Below the pieces are notes generated by a model. The model worked only from the letters and a program-made list of their open reading frames with translations. It was not told the DNA's origin and did not search any database. The translations under genes were made by a program, and so were the position numbers. A stretch of 64,000 nt of DNA, taken from positions 3,410,001-3,474,000 of the forward strand of contig NZ_CP017990.1 of the NCBI RefSeq assembly GCF_002208095.1. The letters are read 5' to 3'. Numbering within the stretch: the first letter of the stretch is position 1; each line of letters starts with the position of its first letter. Below, piece after piece: positions 1-10,410 of this stretch. The DNA is from Enterobacter cloacae complex sp. ECNIH7 (GTDB taxonomy: Bacteria > Pseudomonadota > Gammaproteobacteria > Enterobacterales > Enterobacteriaceae).

Positions 1-130
1 CGCTCATGATACCGCCACCAATTAAAAGGACGTCCGTTTCCTGCTCTTTTGGTGCGTCAGCTTTCGCCGCCATGGAGACGGTGTTAAGCCCCACGGCCAG
101 AGAAAAGAGCATGGCAGTCATTTTTTTCAT
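1..130 (-). CDS. mqo: Malate:quinone oxidoreductase, N-terminal fragment
   Basis: Only the first 43 codons lie in the window; the gene runs off the left edge. The reading begins [20 protein letters not shown], a basic N-terminus followed by a hydrophobic stretch, then reaches the start of an FAD-binding Rossmann motif ([10 protein letters not shown]). This matches the beginning of E. coli Mqo nearly residue for residue. The enzyme oxidises malate to oxaloacetate at the inner membrane and passes electrons to quinone. It is transcribed leftward, divergent from the SulP transporter gene, with about 240 bp between the two starts. Identification is firm, but nothing can be said about the intactness of the rest. 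Confidence 0.93.
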   Translation of the reverse strand, partial: MKKMTAMLFSLAVGLNTVSMAAKADAPKEQETDVLLIGGGIMS

Positions 131-371
131 AATTTATGCCTTAGTGTAAAAGTGCTTGATGCGTGGAAATTGCAGGTGAAAAAAGCTGCGGGGGCACGGT
201 AACAACTTTTAAATATTGTTTAAAGGTTACGAAATTATTGTAATTGTGAAATTTAATGATGGATTGTTTGTGAGGAATTATCGATGCGTCTGGTAAAGCG
301 CGGTTTTACTGGCTAGTATGTTGCGTTTTGTGATCGCGCGCACGGAAGCCTGCCCTAACCAGCGAACTGTT

Positions 372-1607
372 ATGTCCTTACCCCATTCTGCTGTATCCCC
401 CGAAGACCGCGTAGCCAACGTGCTGCGTTCCCCAAAGCGGCTAACGCGTGAAACGCTGGCAGGCGTGATTACCGCCCTGGCGCTGATCCCCGAGGTTATC
501 TCTTTTTCGGTGGTGGCGGGCGTTGACCCAAAGGTCAGCCTGATCGCCTCCGTGGTGCTGTGTCTTACCCTGTCGGTACTGGGTGGCCGCCCGGCGATGG
601 TCACGGCAGCGGCCGGTTCCGTGGCGCTGGTCATTGGTCCGATGGTGCATCAGCACGGCGTACAGTACATTCTTCCCGCCGTGCTGATGGCTGGCGTGAT
701 TCAGATTCTGTTTGGCGTGCTGGGCATGGCAAGGCTGATGCGCTTTATCCCCCAGTCGGTCATGACCGGGTTTGTTAACGCCCTGGGCATTTTGATCTTC
801 TTCGCTCAGGTACCGCATTTCTGGAGCCGAAGCCCTCTGATTGTGGGCCTGTTCGTCCTGACGCTGCTGATCGTGCTGTGGGTGCCGCGCTATATCAAAA
901 GCATCCCTTCCCCGCTGATTGCGATTGTTGTGCTTACCTTGTTTACCGTTTCAACCGGTCAAATCCTGCCGACCGTGGGCGATGAAGGCTCCATGAGCGG
1001 CGGTTTGCCGGGTCTTACCGAGCTGCTGGTCCCGCTCAATGTGCAGACGCTGAGCATTATCTGGCCGTGCGCGCTGAGCATCGCGTTTGTCGGCCTGCTG
1101 GAATCCCTGCTGACGGCAAAGCTGGTGGATGAGCTGACCGCAACGCCGTCGAGCAAGCGCCGTGAGAGCATCGGGCTGGGCGTGGGTAATATTCTGGCCG
1201 GATTTTATGGCGGAATTGCAGGCTGCGCGATGATCGGACAAACCATCGTCAACGTGGAGATGGGGAAAGGTCGAAGCCGCATTTCAACCTTTGCGGCGGG
1301 CATCGTGCTGCTGATCCTGGTGACGGCGCTCAGCGACGTGATGGCCAAAATCCCGATGGCGGTGCTGGCGGGTATTATGGCGATTGTCGCCGTCAAAACC
1401 TTCAGCTGGCACAGCCTTCAGCCAGCCACGGTGAAAACGGCCCCGATTGCAGAAACGGTCGTCATGCTGGTCACCGTAGCCGCCACGGTATCAACCGGCA
1501 ATCTGGCGATTGGCGTGCTGGGCGGGATTATCGTCATGGCACTCCTCCCCGCCCGCATTAAGCGTCGGCTTAAAGCAGAAAAATCGTCGCCAGCCCAAGA
1601 AAAATAA
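372..1607 (+). CDS. SulP-family anion transporter lacking a STAS domain
   Basis: An integral membrane protein of about 411 residues with many hydrophobic segments. The N-terminal region has the SulP/SLC26 look (ETLAGVITALALIPEVISFS, GGRPAMVTAAAGSVALVIG), so it probably carries sulfate, bicarbonate or another small anion; the substrate cannot be read from the sequence. It stops soon after the last membrane segment (LLPARIKRRLKAEK) and has no cytoplasmic STAS domain, unlike full-length SulP proteins. The frame is open back to an ATG at 318, but that extension (MLRFVIARTEACPNQ) does not look like SulP. Neither start has a good ribosome-binding site, so the start is uncertain. The last 38 bp overlap the convergent mgtE gene. 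Confidence 0.82.
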   Translation: MSLPHSAVSPEDRVANVLRSPKRLTRETLAGVITALALIPEVISFSVVAGVDPKVSLIASVVLCLTLSVLGGRPAMVTAAAGSVALVIGPMVHQHGVQYILPAVLMAGVIQILFGVLGMARLMRFIPQSVMTGFVNALGILIFFAQVPHFWSRSPLIVGLFVLTLLIVLWVPRYIKSIPSPLIAIVVLTLFTVSTGQILPTVGDEGSMSGGLPGLTELLVPLNVQTLSIIWPCALSIAFVGLLESLLTAKLVDELTATPSSKRRESIGLGVGNILAGFYGGIAGCAMIGQTIVNVEMGKGRSRISTFAAGIVLLILVTALSDVMAKIPMAVLAGIMAIVAVKTFSWHSLQPATVKTAPIAETVVMLVTVAATVSTGNLAIGVLGGIIVMALLPARIKRRLKAEKSSPAQEK

Positions 1608-3006
1608 AGAAACCGCCGGTATCGGTGATGGCGGTGATCATCACGCTCGACCCCACCGCGGGGTCGCGGCCCAGTTTGGTCATCGTCAGCGGGATAATCA
1701 CGCCCATTATCGACGCCACCAGCAGGTTCAGCACCATCGCCAGCATCATCACGCCGCCCAGGGCCATATCGTCGTACAGCCACCAGGTGATGCCGCCCAT
1801 AATCCCGCCCCACACCAGGCCGTTAATTAGCGCGACGCCCATCTCTCTAAAAATGAGCCACGAAAAGTTACCTGGCTGAATGTTTTCCAGCGCCAGCGCG
1901 CGAACGATCATGGTTATAGTCTGGTTTCCGGTGTTGCCGCCGATTCCGGCCACAATCGGCATCAGCGAGGCCAGCGCCACCAGCTGAGAAATGGTGTGTT
2001 CAAACCCGTCAATCACCCGGGAGGCGATAAACGCGGTACACAGGTTAATGGCCAGCCACGCCCAGCGCGTTTTTACCGCCTTGCCGACGGAGGCATGGAC
2101 GTCATCTTCGGCGCTAATCCCGCCGAGCGCGCGCAGGTCGTTGTCGGTTTCTTCATAGACCACGTCAACGATCTCATCGATGGTCAGACGCCCCATCAGT
2201 TTGCCGACGGAATCCACGACGGCGGCACTCACCAGGTCGTCACGCTCGAAGGTACGCGCCGCTTTCTCCGCATCGTCTTCCGGGGAGAAGACCATCGGCT
2301 CGTTTTCCATCACCTCGCTCACCTTCCGCTGGGTGCTGTTGAGCAGGATGGTTTTCAGCTCAAGTTCGCCAAGCAGGGTTTTATCCCGGGAGGTGACAAA
2401 CAGTTTATCGGTGTTGTCCGGCATTTTGCCCAGGCGACGCAGATAGCGCTGCACGGTACCGAGCGTCACGTCCGGTCGCACCGTGATAACGCCGAACTCC
2501 ATGATCGCGCCGACGCTGTTTTTCTCGTAATGCATCACCTGACGCACGCGCGCGCGTTCATCGGCAGGCAGTGACGCCAGCAGGCGGCCGGTCAGGTTTC
2601 GCGGCAGGTGCTGAACGAGGTAAATCTGCTCGTCGATATCCAGGGTTTGCACCGCGTCGAGAATATCCCGGTCGCTCATCTCGTCGATCAGGTCGTCCCA
2701 GACGTTTTCGGAGGCCTCAAGCAGCACCTGCCCGCGCTCGTGATCCTGCACCAGACGCCACAGGGCGTGACGCTCTTCCGAGGGAAGCGCTTCAAGGGTA
2801 TCCGCCAGATCCGGCGGGGGTAAATGAGCAACCAGCGCACCTACCTCAGCAATATCGTCGGCCAGGGTGCCGACATCATATTGCTCAGCCAGGGTGAGTT
2901 TGCCTAAAAGCGTAGAAGTGACCGCTTTATCGGTCGTGAGAAGCCAGATGAGTCGCGCGCGCTCCTGGTCACGCTGTCTGGCGCTGTTTTTCTTTAATAC
3001 CGACAT
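1570..3006 (-). CDS. mgtE: Magnesium transporter MgtE
   Basis: A 478-residue protein with the MgtE layout. An N-terminal helical MgtE_N domain (about residues 30-130, DLADTLEALPSEERHALW) is followed by a CBS pair (about 135-260, including VSEVMENEPMVFSPEDDAE). Five hydrophobic segments form the pore domain, with the conserved PIVAGIGGNTGNQTITMIVR. The family forms dimeric Mg2+ channels gated by Mg2+ at the cytosolic domains. The frame can start one codon earlier at TTG (3009), but ATG at 3006 is preferred. The 3' end overlaps the convergent SulP gene. Its place next to yojI differs from E. coli K-12, where mqo and yojI are neighbours. Confidence 0.92.
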   Translation of the reverse strand: MSVLKKNSARQRDQERARLIWLLTTDKAVTSTLLGKLTLAEQYDVGTLADDIAEVGALVAHLPPPDLADTLEALPSEERHALWRLVQDHERGQVLLEASENVWDDLIDEMSDRDILDAVQTLDIDEQIYLVQHLPRNLTGRLLASLPADERARVRQVMHYEKNSVGAIMEFGVITVRPDVTLGTVQRYLRRLGKMPDNTDKLFVTSRDKTLLGELELKTILLNSTQRKVSEVMENEPMVFSPEDDAEKAARTFERDDLVSAAVVDSVGKLMGRLTIDEIVDVVYEETDNDLRALGGISAEDDVHASVGKAVKTRWAWLAINLCTAFIASRVIDGFEHTISQLVALASLMPIVAGIGGNTGNQTITMIVRALALENIQPGNFSWLIFREMGVALINGLVWGGIMGGITWWLYDDMALGGVMMLAMVLNLLVASIMGVIIPLTMTKLGRDPAVGSSVMITAITDTGGFFIFLGLATIFLL

Positions 3007-3118
3007 CAATCATAAATCCATTAAATGAGTTGGGGTTAAGCATAGCGCGGGGATATGTAAATAAGAATAAACAACGGGACGGGATGGAGAAAAAAGCGGC
3101 ATTACGGCCACGATCTAT

Positions 3119-3162
3119 CCCCTCTCCCTGTGGGAGAGGGTTAGGGTGAGGGCATCAGGCCG
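3119..3162 (+). repeat. Intergenic repeat family, copy 1
   Basis: This copy contains CCCTCTCCC-n3-4-GGGAGAGGG, a strong inverted repeat, followed by TTAGGGTGAGGGCATCAGG. Closely related copies lie at 14338-14384, 24987-25030 and 43746-43788. This copy reaches into the yojI stop codon. Confidence 0.85.
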
Positions 3163-4798
3163 TACGCGCCACCGCGTCACGCGAGGCCGCATCGCGCTCT
3201 TCACCGGTCAGCTCGCTCAGCTTGCCGTCGCGCATCTCCAGCAGGCGGTCAGCATGAATGAAGTAGTGATCGTCGTGGCTGATGGCGAAAATGGTTTTGC
3301 CCATCTCCTGCATCAGCGGCAGCAGCACCTGATAAAACTCGCGGCGGAAATGCGGATCCTGATCCGCAGCCCACTCGTCCAGCAGGATGATGTCACGCTC
3401 TTCCGCCAGCGCCAGCAGCAGCGCCACGCGCTTTTTCTGCCCTTTGGAAAGCTTCAGATTGAGAATTTTACCGTCCTGAAGTTCCAGCTTGTGCGACATC
3501 TGCAGCTGCGCCAGCCATTTTTCCACCAGCGCCGGATTGGCCTGTTGCCCTTCCGGCCCCAGCAGCCGATCGAACAGCCAGACGTCGGTGAACACCGCCG
3601 AGAAAAGCTTGCGGTAATCCTCGGGCTTCTCCGCGCTTAGCGCCTTGCCGTCCAGCAAAATCTCGCCCGACTGCGGCTGATAGAGTCCGGTTAGCAACAT
3701 CGCCAGCGTAGATTTACCGCTGCCGTTACCGCCGATGAGGAACAGCAGTTCACCGCGGCGGATCGTCAGGTTGACCGGTCCCACGGAGAAAGCGCTGTCC
3801 TGATAGCGGAACTTGACGTTACGCAGCTCCAGCGTCTGCCAGTTCGGGAAGGCCTGCGGGCGTGGGAATTCGGCCTTGAACGGCGCGAGATCGAATTTTT
3901 TGAGCTTATTAAAAGCCACCTGCGCACTCAGCAGGGTGGGCAGCGCACCGACCGCTGAGAGCAGCGGCGTGCGCAAAAACAGCAGCGTCAGCGAGTAGGT
4001 TGCCGCGACGTTGGTGTCGGCCCAGCCCAGGCCGTTCGCCATCCAGAACACCAGGCCAATGGCGCCCAGCATCATGATGTTTGACCAGTTCACCGCGCTC
4101 AGGTGGAAGGTGTCGGCGCGAATAATATGATGACGGTATTCGCGCGCGTCCGGGATATAGAGATGATTAAAGATATGCTCGGCGCGCTCGCGGTTCAGGG
4201 TGAGCTCTTTGCGCCCTTCCAGCACCGTCTGGTAATCGTTATAAAGCTTATCTTCGGTTTCGCGCAGTACCGCCATGTGTTTATAGACGCGCGACACCAG
4301 CATAAAGCCGCCCCAGATGGTAATGACAATCCACAGCGCGGTCACCGCCAGCATTTTGCTGGAGAGCCAGGCGAGATAGGCAGCCGAGCCAAAGGTCAGA
4401 ATGATCCCCTGCACCAGCTCCGGCAGACGAACGAACGCGATGGTAATGGCGCGCACGTCGCTGGTCAGCCCCGCCAGCAGGGAAGCGCTGCCGAGCTGCT
4501 CAACGCGCTCTACCTGAGTATCGAGGATCCGCTTGATAAACTCACTGCGCAAACGGAAAACGAAATGGTGCCCGAGCGTGGTCAGCGCCAGCTGGGAACC
4601 GAGCGTAACCGCCATCAGCAGGAGCAGCAGGCCGAGAAACTCCGGCAGAACGGAGAGCGAAGTGTCGGTCATTTCAATCAACCGCACGTTAATAAACGCG
4701 ATCAGGCCAATCCCCAGCGCGGCGCTGGCAAGGCTTAACGCCATTACTGCGATGAAGGGCCAGCAATACTGACGCCAGACGAGGAGAAGTAGTTGCAT
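3155..4798 (-). CDS. yojI: ABC-type exporter YojI (microcin J25 / peptide efflux)
   Basis: A fused ABC exporter of 547 residues, the same length as E. coli YojI. The N-terminal half carries about six membrane helices. The C-terminal half is the ATPase with Walker A ([15 protein letters not shown], about residue 360), the signature region [17 protein letters not shown] and Walker B ([12 protein letters not shown]). In E. coli YojI works with TolC to expel microcin J25. The frame extends 20 codons upstream, but ATG at 4798 reproduces the E. coli N-terminus ([15 protein letters not shown]). The gene follows alkB after 69 bp on the same strand. Confidence 0.95.
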   Translation of the reverse strand: MQLLLLVWRQYCWPFIAVMALSLASAALGIGLIAFINVRLIEMTDTSLSVLPEFLGLLLLLMAVTLGSQLALTTLGHHFVFRLRSEFIKRILDTQVERVEQLGSASLLAGLTSDVRAITIAFVRLPELVQGIILTFGSAAYLAWLSSKMLAVTALWIVITIWGGFMLVSRVYKHMAVLRETEDKLYNDYQTVLEGRKELTLNRERAEHIFNHLYIPDAREYRHHIIRADTFHLSAVNWSNIMMLGAIGLVFWMANGLGWADTNVAATYSLTLLFLRTPLLSAVGALPTLLSAQVAFNKLKKFDLAPFKAEFPRPQAFPNWQTLELRNVKFRYQDSAFSVGPVNLTIRRGELLFLIGGNGSGKSTLAMLLTGLYQPQSGEILLDGKALSAEKPEDYRKLFSAVFTDVWLFDRLLGPEGQQANPALVEKWLAQLQMSHKLELQDGKILNLKLSKGQKKRVALLLALAEERDIILLDEWAADQDPHFRREFYQVLLPLMQEMGKTIFAISHDDHYFIHADRLLEMRDGKLSELTGEERDAASRDAVARTA

Positions 4799-4867
4799 GC
4801 AGGCAATCCGGACAATAAAAATCAGCCAGCAGTGTAAACTGCCCTGCGTGTACATCAAGAATAATTC

Positions 4868-5524
4868 TTATTTTAGTTTACTGTGCCCCGCCTGGCGGAA
4901 GGTCAGGTTAAAACGGTACTCGCCCGTGAGCGGGTGGATCCCGGGCTTCAGCGGCTGAATGCCGTGATAATAAAGCCGCGACTCCCTGCCCCACACCACC
5001 ACATCGCCATGTTCCAGCATAATGCGCTTGAGCGGGTCGTTGCGGCGTAATCCCCCAAACTGGAAGACGGCAGGCAAACCTAACGATACCGAGACGATAG
5101 GCGCGCGAAGATCGGGTTCATCCTTGTCCTGATGCAGCGAGAGCTTCGCGCCAACGGCGTAGCGGTTGATCAGGCAGGCATCTGGCCGGAAGTCAGGATA
5201 CTGCGCTGCCACGGCGGCCTCGTGGCAGAGAGACTGAAAAATCGCGGGCATCGGGGGCCACGGCTGGCCGGTAGCGGGATCGTTCGGAGCATACAGATAG
5301 CCCCGCTCGTTCGTCGCCCAGCCCAGTTCGCCGCAGTTGGCCATGGCCACCGACATGGTGTAGCCGCCCGGCGTCACCATATGGCGAAATGGCGAAACCG
5401 CCGTCACCTCGTCGATACCGGCAAGAAGCGCCGCCGCACGGGAGAGTGCAAAACGGCGCAGGATCACCGCTCCCGGAGCAAGCGGCTCCTGCCAGGGTTC
5501 AGCATCCGCAAAAAGATCGAGCAT
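4868..5524 (-). CDS. alkB: Alpha-ketoglutarate-dependent dioxygenase AlkB
   Basis: A repair enzyme of 218 residues that reverses 1-methyladenine and 3-methylcytosine lesions by oxidative demethylation using Fe(II) and 2-oxoglutarate. The iron ligands are visible: His131 and Asp133 in LHQDKDEP, and His187 in YYHGIQPL. The 2-oxoglutarate-binding arginines are Arg204 and Arg210 in EYRFNLTFRQ. The N-terminus MLDLFADAEPWQEPL is almost identical to E. coli AlkB. The start codon overlaps the ada stop by one base (TAATG), so the two are translationally coupled in the adaptive-response operon. Confidence 0.97.
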   Translation of the reverse strand: MLDLFADAEPWQEPLAPGAVILRRFALSRAAALLAGIDEVTAVSPFRHMVTPGGYTMSVAMANCGELGWATNERGYLYAPNDPATGQPWPPMPAIFQSLCHEAAVAAQYPDFRPDACLINRYAVGAKLSLHQDKDEPDLRAPIVSVSLGLPAVFQFGGLRRNDPLKRIMLEHGDVVVWGRESRLYYHGIQPLKPGIHPLTGEYRFNLTFRQAGHSKLK

Positions 5525-6582
5525 TATCCCTCCTGGCGTTTCGCCTCACGTTTCAGTAATAGCGCCTTTCGCGCCGAGCCCCAACGGTAACCCGACAGCG
5601 CGCCGTCGTTCCGAACCACGCGATGACAGGGGATCACAATCGCCAGCCTGTTTGCCGCACAGGCTCCGGCAACGGCGCGTACCGCACTGGACTGGCCAAT
5701 CGCCTGCGCCACCTGCCGGTAACTTGCCGTTTCGCCGCAGGGAATGTTGCGAAGGGCCTGCCAGACGCGCTGCTGGAACGCGGTTCCGCGAATATCCAGC
5801 GGCAGCGCAAGTGGTACATCGCGGTTATCAATACTGGCAATCACCTGCTGGATCCGCTGTGCGAAATCCTCTTCCAGCGGCGCATGCGCTGCTTTTGGAA
5901 AATGCGCGGCAAGCTCTTCGGCTAATTCTTCATCGCTGTCACCCAGCAGGATCGCGCAGATCCCCCGCTCGCTTTCCGCAACCAGACAGCGTCCTAACGA
6001 GCAGTCGCTGATGGCATAACGCACTGCCGCATCCCCTTTGCGGTACTGCTTCGCCGTCATGCCCAGCGCATCGTTGGCTTTACGATAATAGCTGCTGCTG
6101 TCGGGAAACCCCGCCGCCAGCACGGCGTTGGTAACTTTGTCTCCCTGTGCAAGCGCGGTGCGCAGGCGCTGGCCTCGCGCCGCCTGCTGCCAGGCCTTTG
6201 GCGTCATGCCGGTCACGGACTTAAACAGACGGTGGAAATGGAAAGGACTCATGGCGACCTGCTGCGCCAGCCCCTCCAGGGTTAGCGTGGGATCCTGCTC
6301 CAGAAGACGGCAGGCGTGTTCCACTTTTGCCAGCTTCTGCGCCTGCGGATCGCGTTTGTCCGGCATGCAGCGCTTGCACGGGCGAAACCCTGCCTGAACG
6401 GCATGTTGGGCATCGGGATAAAAGCGGACGTTTTTACGCAGCGCGTGGCGGGCGCGGCATGACGGGCGGCAGAAAATACCCGTCGTCTGCACGGCGAAGA
6501 CAAACTGTTCGTCAGCGAGCGGATCGCGGGCCAGCACGGCCTGCCAGCGATCCTCATCGGTAATAAAGGTTGAGTTTCTCAT
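5524..6582 (-). CDS. ada: Ada: bifunctional methyl sensor/activator and O6-alkylguanine-DNA methyltransferase
   Basis: A 352-residue protein. The N-terminal zinc domain carries Cys38, Cys42, Cys69 and Cys72; in E. coli Cys38 takes a methyl group from phosphotriesters and converts Ada into an activator. An AraC-type helix-turn-helix region follows (about 85-180). The C-terminal methyltransferase has the active site IVIPCHRV with Cys319. The frame stays open further upstream, but ATG at 6582 matches the E. coli N-terminus and has an AGGAG ribosome-binding site. It lies 72 bp from the apbE stop and is followed directly by alkB. An Ada-box-like sequence lies upstream. Confidence 0.96.
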   Translation of the reverse strand: MRNSTFITDEDRWQAVLARDPLADEQFVFAVQTTGIFCRPSCRARHALRKNVRFYPDAQHAVQAGFRPCKRCMPDKRDPQAQKLAKVEHACRLLEQDPTLTLEGLAQQVAMSPFHFHRLFKSVTGMTPKAWQQAARGQRLRTALAQGDKVTNAVLAAGFPDSSSYYRKANDALGMTAKQYRKGDAAVRYAISDCSLGRCLVAESERGICAILLGDSDEELAEELAAHFPKAAHAPLEEDFAQRIQQVIASIDNRDVPLALPLDIRGTAFQQRVWQALRNIPCGETASYRQVAQAIGQSSAVRAVAGACAANRLAIVIPCHRVVRNDGALSGYRWGSARKALLLKREAKRQEG

Positions 6583-6647
6583 TATCGGCTCCTCTTGTAA
6601 GCATACATAGAGCCTGCCTGAGTGCCACTGATAAAAAACCCGCAACC

Positions 6648-6660
6648 TTGCTTTTTAATT
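6648..6660 (-). promoter_or_regulatory. Candidate Ada-binding site (AAT-n6-GCAA)
   Basis: On the minus strand the sequence reads AAT-TAAAAA-GCAA, matching the A box/B box arrangement known for methylated Ada at E. coli ada and aidB promoters. It lies about 66 bp upstream of the ada ATG and overlaps the last codons of apbE. It was assigned by motif only. Confidence 0.6.
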
Positions 6661-7710
6661 TTTGTCGCGCACCAGGAAGCTATTGAACTGCGGCGAGCTC
6701 CAGGTTTTGAACCCGTCGCCCTCTTTGGTGATCATATAAACCGCCAGCCCTTCCTGGCGAACCACCTCTTTGGCTTTTTCCGGGCCGAGAACCATTAAGC
6801 CAGTATCCCAGGCATCCGCTTCCAGCGCCGTTGGGGCGATGACCGTCACCGAGACCAGGTTATGCGTGATGGGACGGCCGGTCTGCGGATCGATAACATG
6901 CGAAATACGCTTCCCGTCAAGCTCGTAATAGTTACGATAGCTCCCGGAGGTACTGATGCCATGTCCGTTGATATCCACTATCGCCTGTACGGCATTTTGC
7001 CGATCGGTCGGCTTTTGAATCGCTACGCGCCACGGCTTATCGCTGGCGTTCATCCCCCGGCTGACTAGCGCGCCGCCCACGGAGACCAGATAGCGGGAAA
7101 TGCCTTCCTGGGCCATCAGCGCTGCAAGATGATCCGCCGCATAGCCTTCCCCTACCGTCGACAGATCGACAAACAGATCGGGGATATCCTTTTGCAGGTA
7201 CTGTTGTCCGTACTGATTGATCACCGTCAGATGCTGCAGCCCTGTCCGGGCGCGGGCGTCATCAATGGCCGCCTGTTCGGGCGTGGTCACCGGCTGTTTG
7301 TTAGGGCCAAATCCCCAGAGGTTTACCAGGGGTCCGACGGTCACATCCATCGCGCCGTTGGTTTTATAACCCACGCGTATAGATTCGGTCACGATATCGG
7401 CCATCGCCTCGCTCACCGGCCACAGGGAGGTGCTGGTGGAGAGGTTAAAGCGCATCAGCGCCGAGTCATTTTTATAGGTTGAGAGCAGCTGATCGTCGGC
7501 ATCCAGCTGAGACTGGATTTTGCCGCGTAGCTCATCTGTGCGTGTTTTATCGAGGTTCATCACGCTGACGCGCCAGAAGGTGCCCATCGTTTTGCCTTCG
7601 AGCACCGTCGCGGCGGGTGCGTCGGCTTTCGCCACGGGCGCGGAATCGTCACACGCGGTCAGGAAAAAAAGCATAGCCAGAAAGCTGGCGCGTAAAAAAG
7701 TCATGTCCAT
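6655..7710 (-). CDS. apbE: FAD:protein FMN transferase ApbE (lipoprotein)
   Basis: A 351-residue periplasmic lipoprotein. The signal sequence ends in the lipobox LTAC at about residue 20, so the mature protein should be anchored by lipidated Cys20. ApbE transfers FMN from FAD to Ser/Thr residues of flavoproteins such as NqrB/NqrC and RnfG. Conserved parts include GKTMGTFWRVSV, DVTVGPLVNLWGFGP, ISTSGSYRNYYE and the C-terminal TALEADAWDTGLMVLG. Its stop codon lies inside the candidate ada operator region, so readthrough transcription into ada-alkB is possible. Confidence 0.95.
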   Translation of the reverse strand: MDMTFLRASFLAMLFFLTACDDSAPVAKADAPAATVLEGKTMGTFWRVSVMNLDKTRTDELRGKIQSQLDADDQLLSTYKNDSALMRFNLSTSTSLWPVSEAMADIVTESIRVGYKTNGAMDVTVGPLVNLWGFGPNKQPVTTPEQAAIDDARARTGLQHLTVINQYGQQYLQKDIPDLFVDLSTVGEGYAADHLAALMAQEGISRYLVSVGGALVSRGMNASDKPWRVAIQKPTDRQNAVQAIVDINGHGISTSGSYRNYYELDGKRISHVIDPQTGRPITHNLVSVTVIAPTALEADAWDTGLMVLGPEKAKEVVRQEGLAVYMITKEGDGFKTWSSPQFNSFLVRDKN

Positions 7711-7781
7711 TCATTATTATCCTCATGCCAGGGCGGCAAGAGTACACCAAAACGGGTGAGTTGTTCGAATCTGCGAGACAC

Positions 7782-7803
7782 AAAAAAGGGGCCAGCAGGC
7801 CCC
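7782..7803 (-). terminator. Rho-independent terminator of ompC
   Basis: Reading leftward, a GGGGCC stem, a 4-base loop and GGCCCC are followed by six T residues. It sits 22 bp beyond the ompC stop codon and stays in place although ompC is interrupted. Confidence 0.85.
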
Positions 7804-8785
7804 TTACGTCACACGATGAAGCGATTAGAACTGGTAAACCAGACCCAGCGCTACGATATCGTCAGTACCGATACCCGCCTGACGGGTGAATTCATTTTCA
7901 TCAACCAGGTTGATTTTGTAATCCACGTAGGTGGACATGTTTTTGTTGAAGTAGTAAGTCGCACCAACGTCAACATATTTCAGCAGATCCTGATCGCCGT
8001 AATTTTCGATGTCTTTCCCTTTAGACTGCAGGTAAGCCACGGACGGACGCAGGCCGAAGTCGAACTGGTACTGAGCAACCACTTCGAAGTTCTGCGCTTT
8101 GTTAGCAAAGCCGTAAATGTCGCTGCTGCTCTGAGAATTGCCGAAACGGGTTGCGTTGTAGGTCTGGGAGTACTGCGCCGCAAGGTAGATGTTGTTGGCG
8201 TCGTATTTCAGACCACCAGAATAAACTTCAGCACGATCGCCTTCGCCCTTCAGCGCCAGGTTAGCGGTGTTGTTCTGGTCAGCGGTACGTTTGGAAGAAG
8301 ACATTGCACCACCGATGCTGAAGCCTTCACCCAGGTTATAGGTAACGGATGCACCGTAGCCGTCGCCGTTCTGTTTCAGGGTGCTACGACCGGTGTCGTT
8401 TTCACCGCTTACGCTGCCGTTTTTACCCTGATACTGCAGGGCAAAGTTCAGGCCATCCACCAGACCAAAGAAGTCCTGGTTGCGGTAGGTCGCCACGCCG
8501 TTAGCACGGGACTGCAGGAAGTTGTCCGCACCGTAAGTATCGCCGCCAAATTCTGGCAGAACGTCGGTCCAGGAGGTTACATCGTAGATTACGCCGTAGT
8601 TACGACCGTAATCGAAAGAACCCGCGTCAGCGAATTTCAGACCCGCGAACGCCACACGCGTCCAGGCCTGGTTGTCGCTTTCAGAGGTGTTGCCCTGGAT
8701 CTGGTATTCCCACTGGCCGTAACCGGTCAGCTGATCGTTAACCTGAGTTTCGCCTTTGAAGCCAAGACGCATGTAAGTCTGGTCG

Positions 8786-8793
8786 CCGTCGGC
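8786..8793. repeat. Target-site duplication, left copy
   Basis: CCGTCGGC directly abuts the left end of the insertion element and is repeated exactly at 10085-10092. Eight bases is the usual IS256-family duplication size. Confidence 0.92.
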
Positions 8794-8817
8794 GGTAGTG
8801 TTCAGAATTCTGTGTCA
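8794..8817 (+). repeat. Left terminal inverted repeat of the IS element
   Basis: Begins GGTAGTGTTCAGAATTCTGT and pairs imperfectly with the right end at 10061-10084, with mismatches clustered at positions 2-4 and 12-13. Confidence 0.88.
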
Positions 8818-8849
8818 TTTCATTAAACTACGACAAAAAGAGATGACAC

Positions 8850-10254
<1,405 letters not shown>

Positions 10255-10370
10255 TTATATGCCTTATAATTGCCACTGCTTACTGGTTAACCCTCATTAA
10301 CCAGTCGGCAATTTCATTCTCCGCAAAATTACAGAATAATCCAATGCGAATATGATACGAAAACTTTGAA

Positions 10371-10410
10371 GATGTTTCATTTACCCATCAACATGTTTCA
10401 AAATGTAAAT
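10371..10410 (-). promoter_or_regulatory. OmpR-binding region of the ompC promoter
   Basis: The minus strand reads TTTACATTTTGAAACATG, then a spacer and AAATGAAACATC. This pattern closely matches the tandem OmpR sites upstream of E. coli ompC. The promoter lies further toward the gene, and the ompC leader with AGAGGGTTAATAAA before the ATG is intact. The control region is therefore unaffected by the IS insertion. Confidence 0.7.

Noticed and set aside
318..371. Upstream ATG for the SulP transporter gene
   Set aside because: The 18 added residues do not look like SulP and lie in a likely promoter region. Neither start has a good ribosome-binding site, so this is a preference rather than proof.
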